From positions 1,240,001-1,304,000 of the forward strand of contig NC_039505.1 of assembly GCF_003590095.1 (NCBI RefSeq): a stretch of DNA of 64,000 bases. The letters are read 5' to 3'. The translations under genes were made by a program, and so were the position numbers. The DNA is from Trichoplusia ni. Lineage: Eukaryota; Arthropoda; Insecta; Lepidoptera; Noctuidae. Positions 44,873 to 54,973 of the stretch are shown piece by piece. The notes under the pieces were generated by a model. It saw only the letters and a program-made list of their open reading frames with translations. It ran no database searches and was not told the origin of the DNA. Numbering within the stretch: the stretch's first letter is position 1; each line of letters opens with the position of its first letter.

Positions 44873-45737
44873 TTTTTTTTTAGGCGGGGGAATCCTCATG
44901 GACACCCGCCCTCCCGGGGGGGAGGACGGGTAGTGTCAGACTCTCACTGACTAAACCTAACCGCCGGGTGACGTCAGCCGCGTTTGTTGCCGGCACGTGG
45001 AGTTACATAGATATCACTACACTGTGTCGGCCGCGGGGATCCACCAGCCGTTGAGTAGGGCCGGCGGCTCGCTTTCGCGTTTGCTTGTGGAGGCCGACGT
45101 TTAAAGAGCGTCGGCCTCCTCGCCTCGAAATGGGGTCGCACCCGTCACACCGAAATGTCGCGGGTCTGTTTTGACGGGCGATATGCACCCCCGTGCCTAT
45201 CGCCCAGACCCTAGCTGGGGCGGCAAGTTGCGCTCGAGCGCAGCACGTCGCCGTCCCTGCCAAGGCAGTTGCGGGCTCGTGCCCGACAGTGCGATATGCA
45301 CGGGTGATTCTGTTAGCGACAGCACGCTGCGCGCCAAGCAGAACCGCCCGACTGTCGGCCAACAGCGATTTAGCCCAAATGAGTGCGCCATAGAGGGCCA
45401 TCGATCTGATGACCCCCCCGTATAAATGGCGACACCCAATGTCGGGACCCCCGACGTTCGGCAGCAGCCTCCCGAGAGCAGCTGCGGCAGCCCGGAGTCT
45501 GAGCGCCAGCCTTCGGAAGTGCTCTCGGAAGTTGAGCCTCCCGTCGAGGACCAGGCCGAGGTACTTCATGTGGCCTGACAGTGGGATACGGACACCTTCC
45601 ACTGTCAGGCACGCGTCGTTTCCGGTGGTTTGGCTCCGGGGGCCGTGCAGCAAAAGCGCTTCGGTCTTCCCCAGAGCCACGTCCAATCCAAGCATCCGGA
45701 TGCGACCCGCGACAAGTTGCGTGCCGCAGTGGGTAAT
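44870..45737 (-). mobile_element. R1-like LINE, 5'-truncated 3' fragment
   Basis: GC-rich minus-strand fragment ending in a poly-A tail (T-run at about 44870-44881). It is truncated on the 5' side near 45737, as usual for LINE insertions. Confidence 0.82.
45003..45737 (-). pseudogene. R1-like LINE RT C-terminal region
   Basis: Reads RIRMLGLDVALGKTEALLLH, then GVRIPLSGHMKYLGLVLDGR, LPNVGGPDIGC and GGVIRSMALYGALIW, the post-palm RT region typical of the R1 clade, then shifts out of its normal frame after GHEPATALAG. The first ~20 residues of the open frame are foreign sequence beyond the truncation point. No catalytic box is left. Confidence 0.83.
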
Positions 45738-46664
45738 GTTTCCGAAGAAGATTATCAGCGTCACGTCGAATTGAAAAATTTAGCTCGAGCTGAAAAGACT
45801 AAAGATAAAGAAATTGCAAAACAAGGGATTGCTCATACTATTACTGCAGATTTGCAAGCCGTGAAATTATGTCCTACTTTGTCGGCTAGTGCGCTATATT
45901 TTAAAACCAAATTGGCAGTGCATAATTTCACAGTTTTTAACATTGGTACTAACGATGTTACCTGTTATTGGTTCGACGAAACCGCCTGTGATCTGAAAGC
46001 TACCACATATGCGTCGTTCTTTGTAGATTATATAACGAAATTGTTACAAGATAATCTTAAGAATGTAATTATATGGACGGATGGTTGTACTGCGCAGAAT
46101 AGGAACAGTATTGTTTCTAACGCTCTCCTGAGATTAGCGATGGATAAGAAAGTTACCATTACACAGAAGTATCTGGAGAAGGGCCACACCCAAATGGAGG
46201 TGGATTCGGTGCATTCACTTATTGAGAGAAAACTAAAAAATGTCGAGATTTTCCTGCCATCGCAATATGCAACTATTACCAAAGTTGCTCGAAAGAATCC
46301 TTTTCCTTACAAAGTCGAACAACCCCATCATACCTTCTTCAAAGACTACAGTGTTAAAGAGTACCAAGTTTATGACTCTATACGCCCTGGGCGTGTTTCT
46401 GGCGATGATTGTGTTGTGGACTTGCGAGTTTTGAAATATAATCCTAATGGGACTATCGAGTTTAAAAAACACTTCGAAAGTGAATTTACTCCACTACCTC
46501 GAAGACCAAAGAATATTTCTACATTGATAAGCAACGTACCAAGGCTTTATGAGTCTAGATTGCCCATACTGGAAAGTAAATATGAGCATTTGCAACAATT
46601 AAAGACTGTTCTTCCTCGTGATTGCCATCAATTTTACGATGATTTACTCTCTAAAAAAAAATAA
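45738..46664 (+). pseudogene. Unclassified DDE-like protein, core and C-terminus (copy 1)
   Basis: About 308 residues of a protein family I know only as uncharacterised insect proteins. Conserved-looking motifs are TITADLQAVK, VIIWTDGCTAQNRNSIVSN and EKGHTQMEVDSVHSLIE. The D-G-C-x-Q-N and G-H-T-x-x-E-x-D-S-x-H-S-x-I-E signatures look like an RNase H-fold nuclease active site (similar in layout to DUF7869 or Sola-type transposases), but this is inference. The N-terminus is missing because an R1-like fragment abuts at 45737. It stops at the natural-looking C-terminus FYDDLLSKKK. The C-terminal 100 residues align in pattern with 51846-52200 (minus). Confidence 0.65.
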
Positions 46665-47794
46665 GTTCCTATATCAAGATTTAAGATCTCATTAGTTTAA
46701 GTATCTACTTAATTATTACCAAAACTTCGTTAGATGTTTTTTAAATAAGAGTATTTCCAAATGTAAGATCTCATTACTTACTACTACTACGTAGTATGTA
46801 GAACTTATATTTTTCTAAACTTTGTTAGAATTATGTTTTTGTTGTCTTCTATGTATCTACATATTAAGTTACTTATTTAGTAGGTACACTTTTTGTTTCT
46901 AAATGTTTATTTTATGTTTTTGATGTTTCTATAGTTATTGTAGGCAGTTTAAAACTGCTTACATCTAAAGTTAATAATATTCTTACTTATTTTGAAATAT
47001 ATGAGACTGATATCGTGTTCAAAGACGCATAAAAATAATATTTTTGAATACCCAATCTTTTATTTTATCCCTTTTACAAATAAGCGTAAATAGCGAAAAT
47101 GCTCAACAACAATTCATTTACGATGATTCAATACCGCGAAAGTGAATTTATTAATCGTCTATGAGGTTTTCTTACTAATGGATCATATTGATAGCTAAAG
47201 TACATCAATTTACAATTAGTTTCTAGTTCAATCAGCCGAAGATGTAATAACGATAAATATATATTCAGTTTTTTCGCTCTCCTGTAAAATTTGTCACCCA
47301 TCAGTTACGCGCTATTAGCACCTGTGGCTTACGCGGTATTGCAGTATCACCGACGATATCATGCTTTGATTGACTAGATTTACGTGTTATGATAAGCATC
47401 GTGTGCAATTACTGTGATTTTAATAAATAATTAACTGATTATTCTAACTAGAATTTCATTTTCATCCCTAATTATGATACATATCTCACAGATTTTTATT
47501 CATCTGGCTCCAATAATTTTTAAGTGAATTATCTAGGAAACCATTTAATCAAAAAGTGTGCCTTTTTCAGACATTGTATCTTAGGTTATCATCTTTCGGA
47601 AAAGTATGTGTTATAAGCTTAAATGTGAAAAAACAATTAGGCCATATGAATCAGACAAAGAACGCAATTTCGGAGAAACACTCATATATCAACCAGAAAG
47701 CATCCTCAGTTTACATCAAACTACAAATAATAAAATTAACAAGAGAAAATAAAGCATTTCTTAAAGCAATCGGTTTACTAAAATCGTATCAGTA
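46665..47794. other. AT-rich sequence without clear genes
   Basis: No motif-bearing ORF. The lysine-rich frame 47556-47795 has no recognisable domain. It may hold the 3' flank of copy 1 of the unclassified element and 5' sequence of the capsid-like pseudogene. Confidence 0.45.
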
Positions 47795-48045
47795 GTCAGA
47801 TAGTCATCGAATACCATTCATATAAACCGTACGTGACCAGTTTTAACAGGAATGACGAGATACGCATACCTATCAACCAACAGGACTTGTAGGTACTACC
47901 GTCAGCAAGCACTTTGTATTTGGAAGGAACCATAGTTGGAACACCGCGAGCAGTGTTCATTTTACTAATAATGGCGTGGAAATTGATAAAATAAAAAATG
48001 CGGGAGTTACTACCACCATGAAATCATTAATATCGATGAACGAAA

Positions 48046-48099
48046 ATGAATCAAAGCTATCTCACGCATGGCCCCATGCGTGAGATAGCTTTGATTCAT
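48046..48099. repeat. Perfect 26-bp palindrome arms
   Basis: 48046-48071 and 48074-48099 are exact inverted copies with a 2-bp spacer (centre CATGGCCCCATG). The left arm is coding sequence of the capsid-like remnant (NESKLSHAW), so the right arm is a local inverted duplication. Confidence 0.95.
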
Positions 48100-48162
48100 G
48101 GATGGAACATTGATGGTATAAAAAATATTAATGGAGGTAATTTTTCCGTTTCTATACCACTA

Positions 48163-48417
48163 ATAAATAAGTCCTGGGACAACTCACACACGGTTATCTG
48201 ATCCCAAGCTAAGCAGTGCTTGTGTTATGGTAACCAGACAACTGATAAACTTACTTATATATTTCTAAATACATACATATATAGATAAATTACACCCAGA
48301 CACCAGAACAAATGATCATGCATCACACAACATTTGTCCTGGGCGGGAATCGAACCCACGACCTCCGGTATAGCAGTCAGGTTCACTAACCACTAGACCA
48401 ACATGCCCGCCAAAAAA
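48163..48417 (-). mobile_element. tRNA-derived SINE in the capsid-like remnant
   Basis: Minus-strand SINE: head GGCGGGCATGTTGGTCTAG with an A-box-like GTCTAGTGGTTAG and B box GGTTCGATTCCCGCC, tail CAGGACTTATTTATT. It is flanked by the 7-bp target duplication ACCACTA (48156-48162 and 48418-48424). The acceptor end does not close and the body continues, so it is not a tRNA gene. It is a different family from 34310-34530. Confidence 0.88.
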
Positions 48418-48869
48418 ACCACTATGTAACATACTTGGTTTTGCTGTAGATTTTAAGAAAATTGTTATAAATAGTAGACATGAACTGATATTGCTAAGAA
48501 GTAACACGAACTTAAATGCAGGTAAACTGAATACTGGTGAAGTAATTGAAGACATAAAGATCAATAAAATTATATGGCGTGTACCGCATGTTAAAGTATC
48601 GGACAAAGAAAAAATAATTTTGTTAATTTTTTTAGAAAAAGATCGACCTCTCCAGATGATATTTAGAAATTGGGATTTATACGAATACCCAGCTCTACCA
48701 AAAATTACGAACCACACCTGGTCTATAAAAACTTCATCGCAAATAGAGAAACCAAGATACGTAATTATTGGTTTACAAACAAACAAAAAAAAAAACAAGT
48801 TCTGATATGTCACAGTTTGATCACAGTCACGTTCGGGATGTTACCTTATACTAACTTACTTAATATCCG

Positions 48870-50350
48870 TATACATCCACCATTCATACATATTCTCAAT
48901 AAACTCTATTACACTCCATGCGAAACCCGATATGCCTCTCTCTAGATTTAAAACGAACCCCTATACATACTTTGCCAGACTATCTCACGTAAATGGCAAC
49001 TCTAAATAACATAATTAACGAATTAGACGATATGCAAGTTTCATCGACATATAGGTGTCAACCAAACCATTGCACGGATTATACACAGGCCTCAAACGCC
49101 CTTAATGTCTTACACCTTAATGTAGGAAGCATTAATAAAAATTTCGACGAACTCAGATGACTGTCTTTTAGTTGCAATGAACATAACATGCGTTGTATTA
49201 GTGTTATCTGAATGCTGGTTAAAGACAACAGGAAACATTCCTATCTTAGACGGATATGTGTTCTATAAAACTCATAACCTAATTACCAAAATGATGGTCT
49301 GGTCGTATACATCAAAGATAACCTACGTTACACGGTTGCAGAACCTTCTTTTAATGACGCCAGCTGTCTTATCTGCACCCTTGAAAGCCACCTAACTATT
49401 ATAGCTATATATAGACCACCATCACAAAGAAACACTGACCCTTTCCTGTAAAGCTTAAACAACATCATAATCGACCTTCAATGTCACAATCACATCACAA
49501 TTATAGGAGATACGAACATAAATATCAGTCCGGACTGTAACGACCCACAATCACAACAGTTTCTTAATCTTACGGCTTCTCACGGTTTTCTCCCAGCTTA
49601 CCATTTACCTACGCGGTCCAACAGTTGTATAGAGCATATACTGCTTAAAACCAGCAACAAAGTGACCACCTTAATACTGGAAACGGCAATCACAGACCAC
49701 GCAGCAGTCCTCTTAAACCTCGAGATCAGCAAATCCAAACTAAAAACAACCAAATTTCAAACATCTACCCTTAACATCCCAAATGCTATCTCCGATATAA
49801 AAAAATGTGATTTCTCCTCGGTTTACATAATGACGGATGCTAATAAGGCCACCAACGAATTACTGAAAATTATTTCACCCATTTTATCCAATAATACCCT
49901 CCACAAAATAATCCCAAGCAATAAAAGAGTGATTAAGCCATGGATTACTACCGGTCTTTTGAGATGCATACATAATAGGGATAAAATGCACAAAAAGACG
50001 AATAAAGAACCAACCAACCAGACTCTTAACCTAACCTATTTAAGATATCGTAACTTCACCAATGACTAGTTAAAAAAAGACTATGAAGAAAAGGAATTTG
50101 AAAAGGCCGAAAATAACTCCAAAAAAATGTGGGAGTAATCCGGAATGTAACCGATACCAAATGCATACGCTCGCCACCAACAGAGCTCTTGACAATAGAC
50201 AAGTTGCCTCATGTCACCATTTATAAAAATAACTTTTAATTCAAATGTTATTACGTTCAAGGGTCCGAAATATACAAACTTCAATAAATATTAATAAAGG
50301 ATTGCTGTAAAAATTCAACTGCGACCCGTTAAATTTTTACTCTTTTTCTC
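48870..50350 (+). mobile_element. Internally deleted LINE, copy 1
   Basis: Plus-strand LINE derivative: endonuclease region, linker, then an abrupt junction at about 50138 to a 3' UTR that ends ACTCTTTTTCTC. The entire RT domain is missing. The same order and the same junction are found on the minus strand at 62931-64000. Confidence 0.85.
48993..50138 (+). pseudogene. LINE ORF2 endonuclease and linker, copy 1
   Basis: Reads LNVLHLNVGSINKNFDEL (49100-49155), then, in shifted frames, YRPPSQRNTDPF (49410), ITIIGDTNINISPD (49500), NSCIEHILL (49620) and ITDHAAVLL (49690), and an open linker 49662-50069 (KPWITTGLLRCIHNRDKMHK). TAG at 50067-50069 replaces a codon that is Leu in copy 2. It ends KMW before the deletion junction. 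Endonuclease of a jockey/CR1-like LINE, with no RT. Confidence 0.85.
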
Positions 50351-50717
50351 TTGATTGAAAACACCGTCCGCCATGTTTCTACGTCACCAATATTGTAAAC
50401 GACATAATGTCAAATGCTAGTTTCAGGGTATTCGTGGTCTTTCAATTATACGCCTTTATAATTATTTACTTCACATAAAAATACACAGAAATACACTGCA
50501 GTTCCACTGGACAGAGTTACGGGATCTCTTTTAACCAGGTGTTTCGCATATTCTCATCAGTGGGTACTTTAATCCACAACTTTTCTGGGTTCTTTATTGA
50601 TGTATTCTTACATTCCCGCACGATACAATATTGGTAATCACTATATTTATCATGTAATCCTTTCGAAGCCATGGTTTTGAATTCCGATAAAAAGGTTATG
50701 ACAGTCACGCGTAGTGT
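50345..50717 (-). repeat. Left arm of long inverted repeat
   Basis: Inverted copy of 54455-54827. Only about four differences were noticed over ~370 bp (~99% identity). It includes a THAP-type exon. It abuts the 3' end of the deleted LINE. Confidence 0.93.
50521..50672 (-). CDS. THAP-type zinc finger exon, left arm
   Basis: ATG at 50672 in CCATGG context. It encodes MASKGLHDKYSDYQYCIVRE, then CKNTSIKNPEKLWIKVPTDE and WLKEIP: the first half of a THAP (C2CH) DNA-binding domain with its CxxxC pair and tryptophans. The frame stops just after WLKEIP, where GTAACT forms a plausible splice donor at 50520, so this is probably a first exon. It points out of the inverted structure. No second exon with the C-x-x-H half was found. 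Confidence 0.65.
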
Positions 50718-51845
50718 ATTTTGTTGAGCGTTATTGGTGGTTTGGAGGAAATTTTGGGGAGAGATATTGTGGGTTAAATTTATACCCACGTTTGCAAAGA
50801 ACGTGTTAACTCTGTTGACACGGATTTTGTATGGCAGTTTTCAATAGGCTAGTTGCCACTATTTTTATTATTTGATAGAACGGGTCATTACGATTATATT
50901 ACACCATAAAAAAATATATTAAAATTTTTTAAAGCACCTATCCTAATATATCGCACGTTTAAACCTATACTGACACTATACAAAAATCCTCATTTGTGAG
51001 GAGAGCAAAAAAACAATTTTCTTTAAAGAAATTTGTACACTGAAAAGAAAAGATGAACAATTTCGTTATTCGATGACAAGGATATTAAAGCATGATATTA
51101 CATCTCATATTTAAGAGGAAAATAACTAAAAAATTTGAATAGAAAAATATTGTTTTTACCTAATTTGTGTTATAGTGTCAGTTTTACTTTCACATTTTTA
51201 ATTTTTTATCTCAAAATGTCGTTTTACTCCGACTTTTGAATGGGAATTCAATTTTTAAAGGTTTAATAACTACGAAATTTTAATCTATACTAATTACTTA
51301 AAGTACTTTTAATGAAATCTAAAATATTTTCGCGTAAAAAAATTTGACGCTGCAGACTATGCAACAGTTATTGTCATAGGATCAATAAAACAAATGCACG
51401 TCTACATAAAATATTTATTAAAAAGAAACGAAATAATTATTAACTGTCTGTTAAATAATTAAAATAAATTTTAATAACATTCTTTTATTTAAGAAACAAA
51501 AATAATCTCAAAAGGAAACATCTAAATAATAATTAGGTATCTGTTATTAAACAATCAGTCTAAACTCTCTATGAGGTAACTTCTGTTCTACATTTTAATC
51601 AGTCTTTGATTTCAGAAGGGGAAGAAAACAATACTTAAGCTTCGCGCTACTGATACTCTTATATCACATAAAATGTCTTACAAAAAATATTTATCATGCT
51701 TGCATCTCGCGGCTAATCTTAATTCACATAATCACACTTGCCTCTCTCGGCTAATCTTAATTCACATAATCAGACTTGCATCTCTCGCTTTTACATAATA
51801 AAACAGGATGTCTTACTGTAAGTTAATATAAAAAAGAAAAAATAA
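50718..51845. other. AT-rich sequence between left arm and pseudogene
   Basis: No coding signal. AGTGTCA/TGACACT words occur at about 50969 and 51175, similar to those upstream of 53640. A short direct repeat is visible (CTCTCGGCTAATCTTAATTC near 51700-51745). Confidence 0.45.
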
Positions 51846-53640
51846 TCACAAAATATTTCGGTAAAACGATTCAGCATAATAGCGTGGTATTAAATTACTG
51901 TCAATTAATGATCTTAAGTCATTCTTTTTTCTGGAAGTTAGTTCCAGTTTTGCATTATTCAGTTGTTTCAAAGGAAACCCGACACAGTTAATTGTGCGCC
52001 TAGACCGTGTTTGTCTACATTGTTCAATCTCATAAAAATGATCTTCTGTAAACGAAGTCTTATAAAATATTTTTACTGCTCCGTTATCTTCTTTGACAAA
52101 TTTTATTATTTTAATTTCAGATAGTCTAACTGCATCTCCATCAGTATTTTTATTAAACTTAATGCCACATTGCTGAACAAAATCTTTTAAATTATAAAAA
52201 TCGGAATATGACATAGCGTTGACATTGTATGAATTACCTCGTTTTCTAGCCGTCTGTATTAAAGTAATGTAAAACCGCCTGTAAATCATAACATGCAACC
52301 ACGTAACTTTTTTGCCCCTTTTGTTTGTCTTCATTTTTCTCAATTCGACTTAGTTCTTTTTCTGTGTGATGTTCTAGATACTTCAACTCGTTAGTTTCTT
52401 TTTCTATTTGACTCATATTTTCGTAAGATGTACAAAACTCGCACATGTCTTTTTTTGGAATAAAAAAGCTGATATTGTAATCTTTGTGAAATATCTTACG
52501 ATAAGTGTGTATTTCGCCAGCTGGCTTTCCTACTTCTTCACAGAGTTTTCTATAATCTCTATACAAATCAGATAAACTTTTACCTCCGTCGATGTACTCT
52601 CTACTAGTCTGTTTTCTTAAGTAGTGGCTTTCTATACGAGGAATGGAGTCAATATGACTTTTTATACCCTGTATCACTTCATCAACAACTTTTACTTGAT
52701 TTCCGTGTTTGCCTCTTTTGTCAGATTCTACAATTCCGCTATCACACAACTTCTCTAAGACAGTTCTGATAGGTCTATCATTAATCCCCAGAGTGTTTTT
52801 GAAGAATATTTTGCACACCCGTATTTGTTTACCATTTACTGTTAGGTGGAAACCATGCTTTGGTTTACGATTGCTATTTTCTTTTTTGTAACTATACTTT
52901 GGTTTAATAACAGTCAAGTTCTTACTGATAAAATCCCGTTGTCGAGTAACACAACCCATTGCCCAATATAAACCAAAAATAATCGTTCTGTCACCATCAT
53001 TAATTTTATCGAAACATTTCAAACGACATCGTTCTGAACAAGGCGGTCCCATGCTTCTCTGGGGCACATTTTTTTTTGATTTTGATAAAGAAACGTATTC
53101 TTTGCCTGAATTACGTAATTGTTTAGCTATTAGCTTTTTAGAATTTATAATACCCTTCCGTTTTTTCTTTGGTGGTAATATTATTAAATTTTCTTGCTCG
53201 TTGTCAGAGCTTTCATCGATAATTCTATCAGGGACAGGGTTATAATCAGAATCATTATCGTCAGGTGAAAAATCACCTGCTCTTGAAGAAAGGGTAGAAG
53301 ACCTAGAACCGGTGCTTAATGATCTTTGTCTTGGTAATTCAGTTTGATTAGTTACATGTTTTTGTAGATTAGATGTGCTTGGCAGAGATTCAAATACTTT
53401 TCTTTGTAATAGTGAATTGGCGATGGGACGGTAAATGTTATCTGAAGATTTTATTGACCCCGAAACATAGGAGCCAATTGTAGAAGCAGCGCTACTTGAA
53501 GACGAAGAACTGCTCGAGGAAGATGAACTCTGAGAAGATGAGCAGCTTACCCTGCGAGATTTCTGCGAGGTCGATGGTTCTGCGCTATTTTCTGCCTGAA
53601 GATCCAGAGCGAGTTTCAACAATTTGTCTCTTCGATGCAT
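51846..53640 (-). pseudogene. Unclassified DDE-like protein, core-deleted (copy 2)
   Basis: The N-terminal 464 codons are open from the ATG at 53640: poly-serine stretch, acidic segment, basic segment (LPPKKKRKG), Cys motif CSERCRLKCFDKI, then a conserved-looking block (NGKQIRVCKIFFKNTLGIND, DKRGKHGNQVK) and a second Cys pair CEFCTSY, up to VVACYDLQAVL. That last motif matches ITADLQAVK in copy 1. The catalytic-like core then is missing and the frame shifts. 52250-51846 continues with the C-terminal domain (VRLSEIKIIKFVKEDNG, ending FYRNIL). Full-length family members would be near 800 residues by adding the two copies. Function unknown. Confidence 0.65.
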
Positions 53641-54454
53641 TTTAAAAACAACTTAAAATAATAGAAACACTACATCACTATCAAAAAAAAAAAAGATTAC
53701 GTATGCAAATTGATTTATTAAAAAAAATATACCTATTATTATCATAAAAGGGTTATTATAATCATAAAGGTCGTAAGTTTATGTTATCACTATGATCGCA
53801 AAAGTGACACTTTTGTAATTAATTAGGGTTCATTTATTCTTTGGCAAAATCAATTCAACGCAAAAATGACATTATTCGTAAAATGACGGTCCTTCTTTAA
53901 AAACAACTCGATTAAAATTTACCATTTTATGGCTAAATTGACACTAAACAAAAAGTGTCACTTTAGTATCAAACCACTAACTTAAATACAAAGTCACCGT
54001 AATGCAAAATGTGAACCAAACAAAAAATGTCACTTTGGAGTAAGAAAAAAATAACTACTTACCAATGATGGCACCGAAAAACTGACTTAATGACCAAAGT
54101 GTCGGTTTGTCGCTCAACAACGGTCTATTCTGGTACGGGCGACACGTGTTTTCGTGTTAAGCGTCAGTCTAGCACTGCGCGGGGTGGGGAATTTTGTTTA
54201 GTGGCAAAAGAGACTACTGCCATCTAGCAGTAGTTTTTGGCATTTTTAAGAAAGTGTCAATGCGGCTCTTTTTAGTTAGAAATTGATCAACTGATGGCGT
54301 TATTATCTCGATATTACGAAATTTTGGATAGTGACAGTTTTGGAATAAGTGTATTATTTTGAATTTTAAAATATATTTTAGCTATGCAGCCATAAACGCC
54401 GTCCGCCTCGATGGTCTATTAATTATCTATGCCGTGACGTGACTATTCTTGTAA
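53641..54454. promoter_or_regulatory. Upstream region with iterated GTGTCAC motifs
   Basis: Variants of AAAGTGTCACTTT occur at 53801-53815, 53951-53964, 54024-54036, 54095-54104 and 54251-54260. They may be subterminal binding sites for the element's own transposase or promoter motifs. That is inference. No coding sequence. Confidence 0.4.
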
Positions 54455-54827
54455 ACACTACGCGTGACTGTCATAACCTTTTTATCGGAATTCAAAACCA
54501 TGGCTTCGAAAGGATTACATGATAAATATAGTGATTACCAATATTGTATCGTGCGGGAATGTAAGAATACATCAATAAAGAACCCAGAAAAGTTGTGGAT
54601 TAAAGTACCCACTGATGAGAATATGCGAAACACCTGGTTAAAAGAGATCCCGTAACTCTGTCCAGTGGAACTGCAGTGTATTTCTGTGTATTTTTACGTC
54701 AAGTAAATAATTATAAAGGCGTATAATTGAAAGACCACGAATACCCTGAAACTAGCGTTTGACATTATGTTGTTTACAATATTGGTGACGTAGAAACATG
54801 GCGGACGGTGTTTTCAATCAAGAGAAA
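54455..54827 (+). repeat. Right arm of long inverted repeat
   Basis: Partner of 50345-50717. It ends in CAATCAAGAG followed by a (GAAA)n run at 54825-54840. Confidence 0.93.
54500..54651 (+). CDS. THAP-type zinc finger exon, right arm
   Basis: Protein-identical to the exon at 50521-50672: ATG at 54500 in CCATGG, YCIVRECKNTSIKNPEKLW, WLKEIP, then GTAACT donor-like at 54652 with an in-frame stop. It reads outward to the right. Exons continuing the domain were not found within a few kilobases, where a gypsy fragment follows. Confidence 0.65.
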
Positions 54828-54973
54828 GAAAGAAAGAAAAAGTGTTTTGTTGCGAACTTGAACGCATACATATAACACATCAGACTAATATAACATAAAG
54901 AAAAAGATAACAAAAAAGAAAAAAATATATGTATAACGAAGCGTCGAGAGGCTCAGCGGTGTGGGCTCCGTTA

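Larger units (their letters stand above)
47797..48868 (+). pseudogene. Capsid-like protein remnant (possible Polinton/adintovirus-type)
   Basis: Plus strand pieces in order: IEYHSYKPYVTSFNRNDEIR with PINQQDL (47808-47890, then TAG), VLPSASTLYLEG, GVEIDKIKNAGVTTTMKSL (47975-48040), and after the SINE DFKKIVINSRHELILLRS, IWRVPHVKVSDKEK, RNWDLYEYPALP, SSQIEKPRYVIIGLQTNKKK, ending SQFDHSHVRDVTLY at 48868. I recall this family from many arthropod genomes. My reading as a double-jelly-roll capsid of a Polinton-like element is from memory and unverified. It is broken by a stop, deletions, an inverted duplication (48046-48099) and a SINE, and is cut by a LINE at about 48870. Confidence 0.6.

Noticed and set aside
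45171..45612. Several overlapping GC-rich ORFs on both strands
   Set aside because: High-GC shadows of the R1-like RT fragment.
48335..48415. tRNA gene on the minus strand (A and B boxes)
   Set aside because: Part of a SINE with a 7-bp target duplication and a ~170-bp non-tRNA body.
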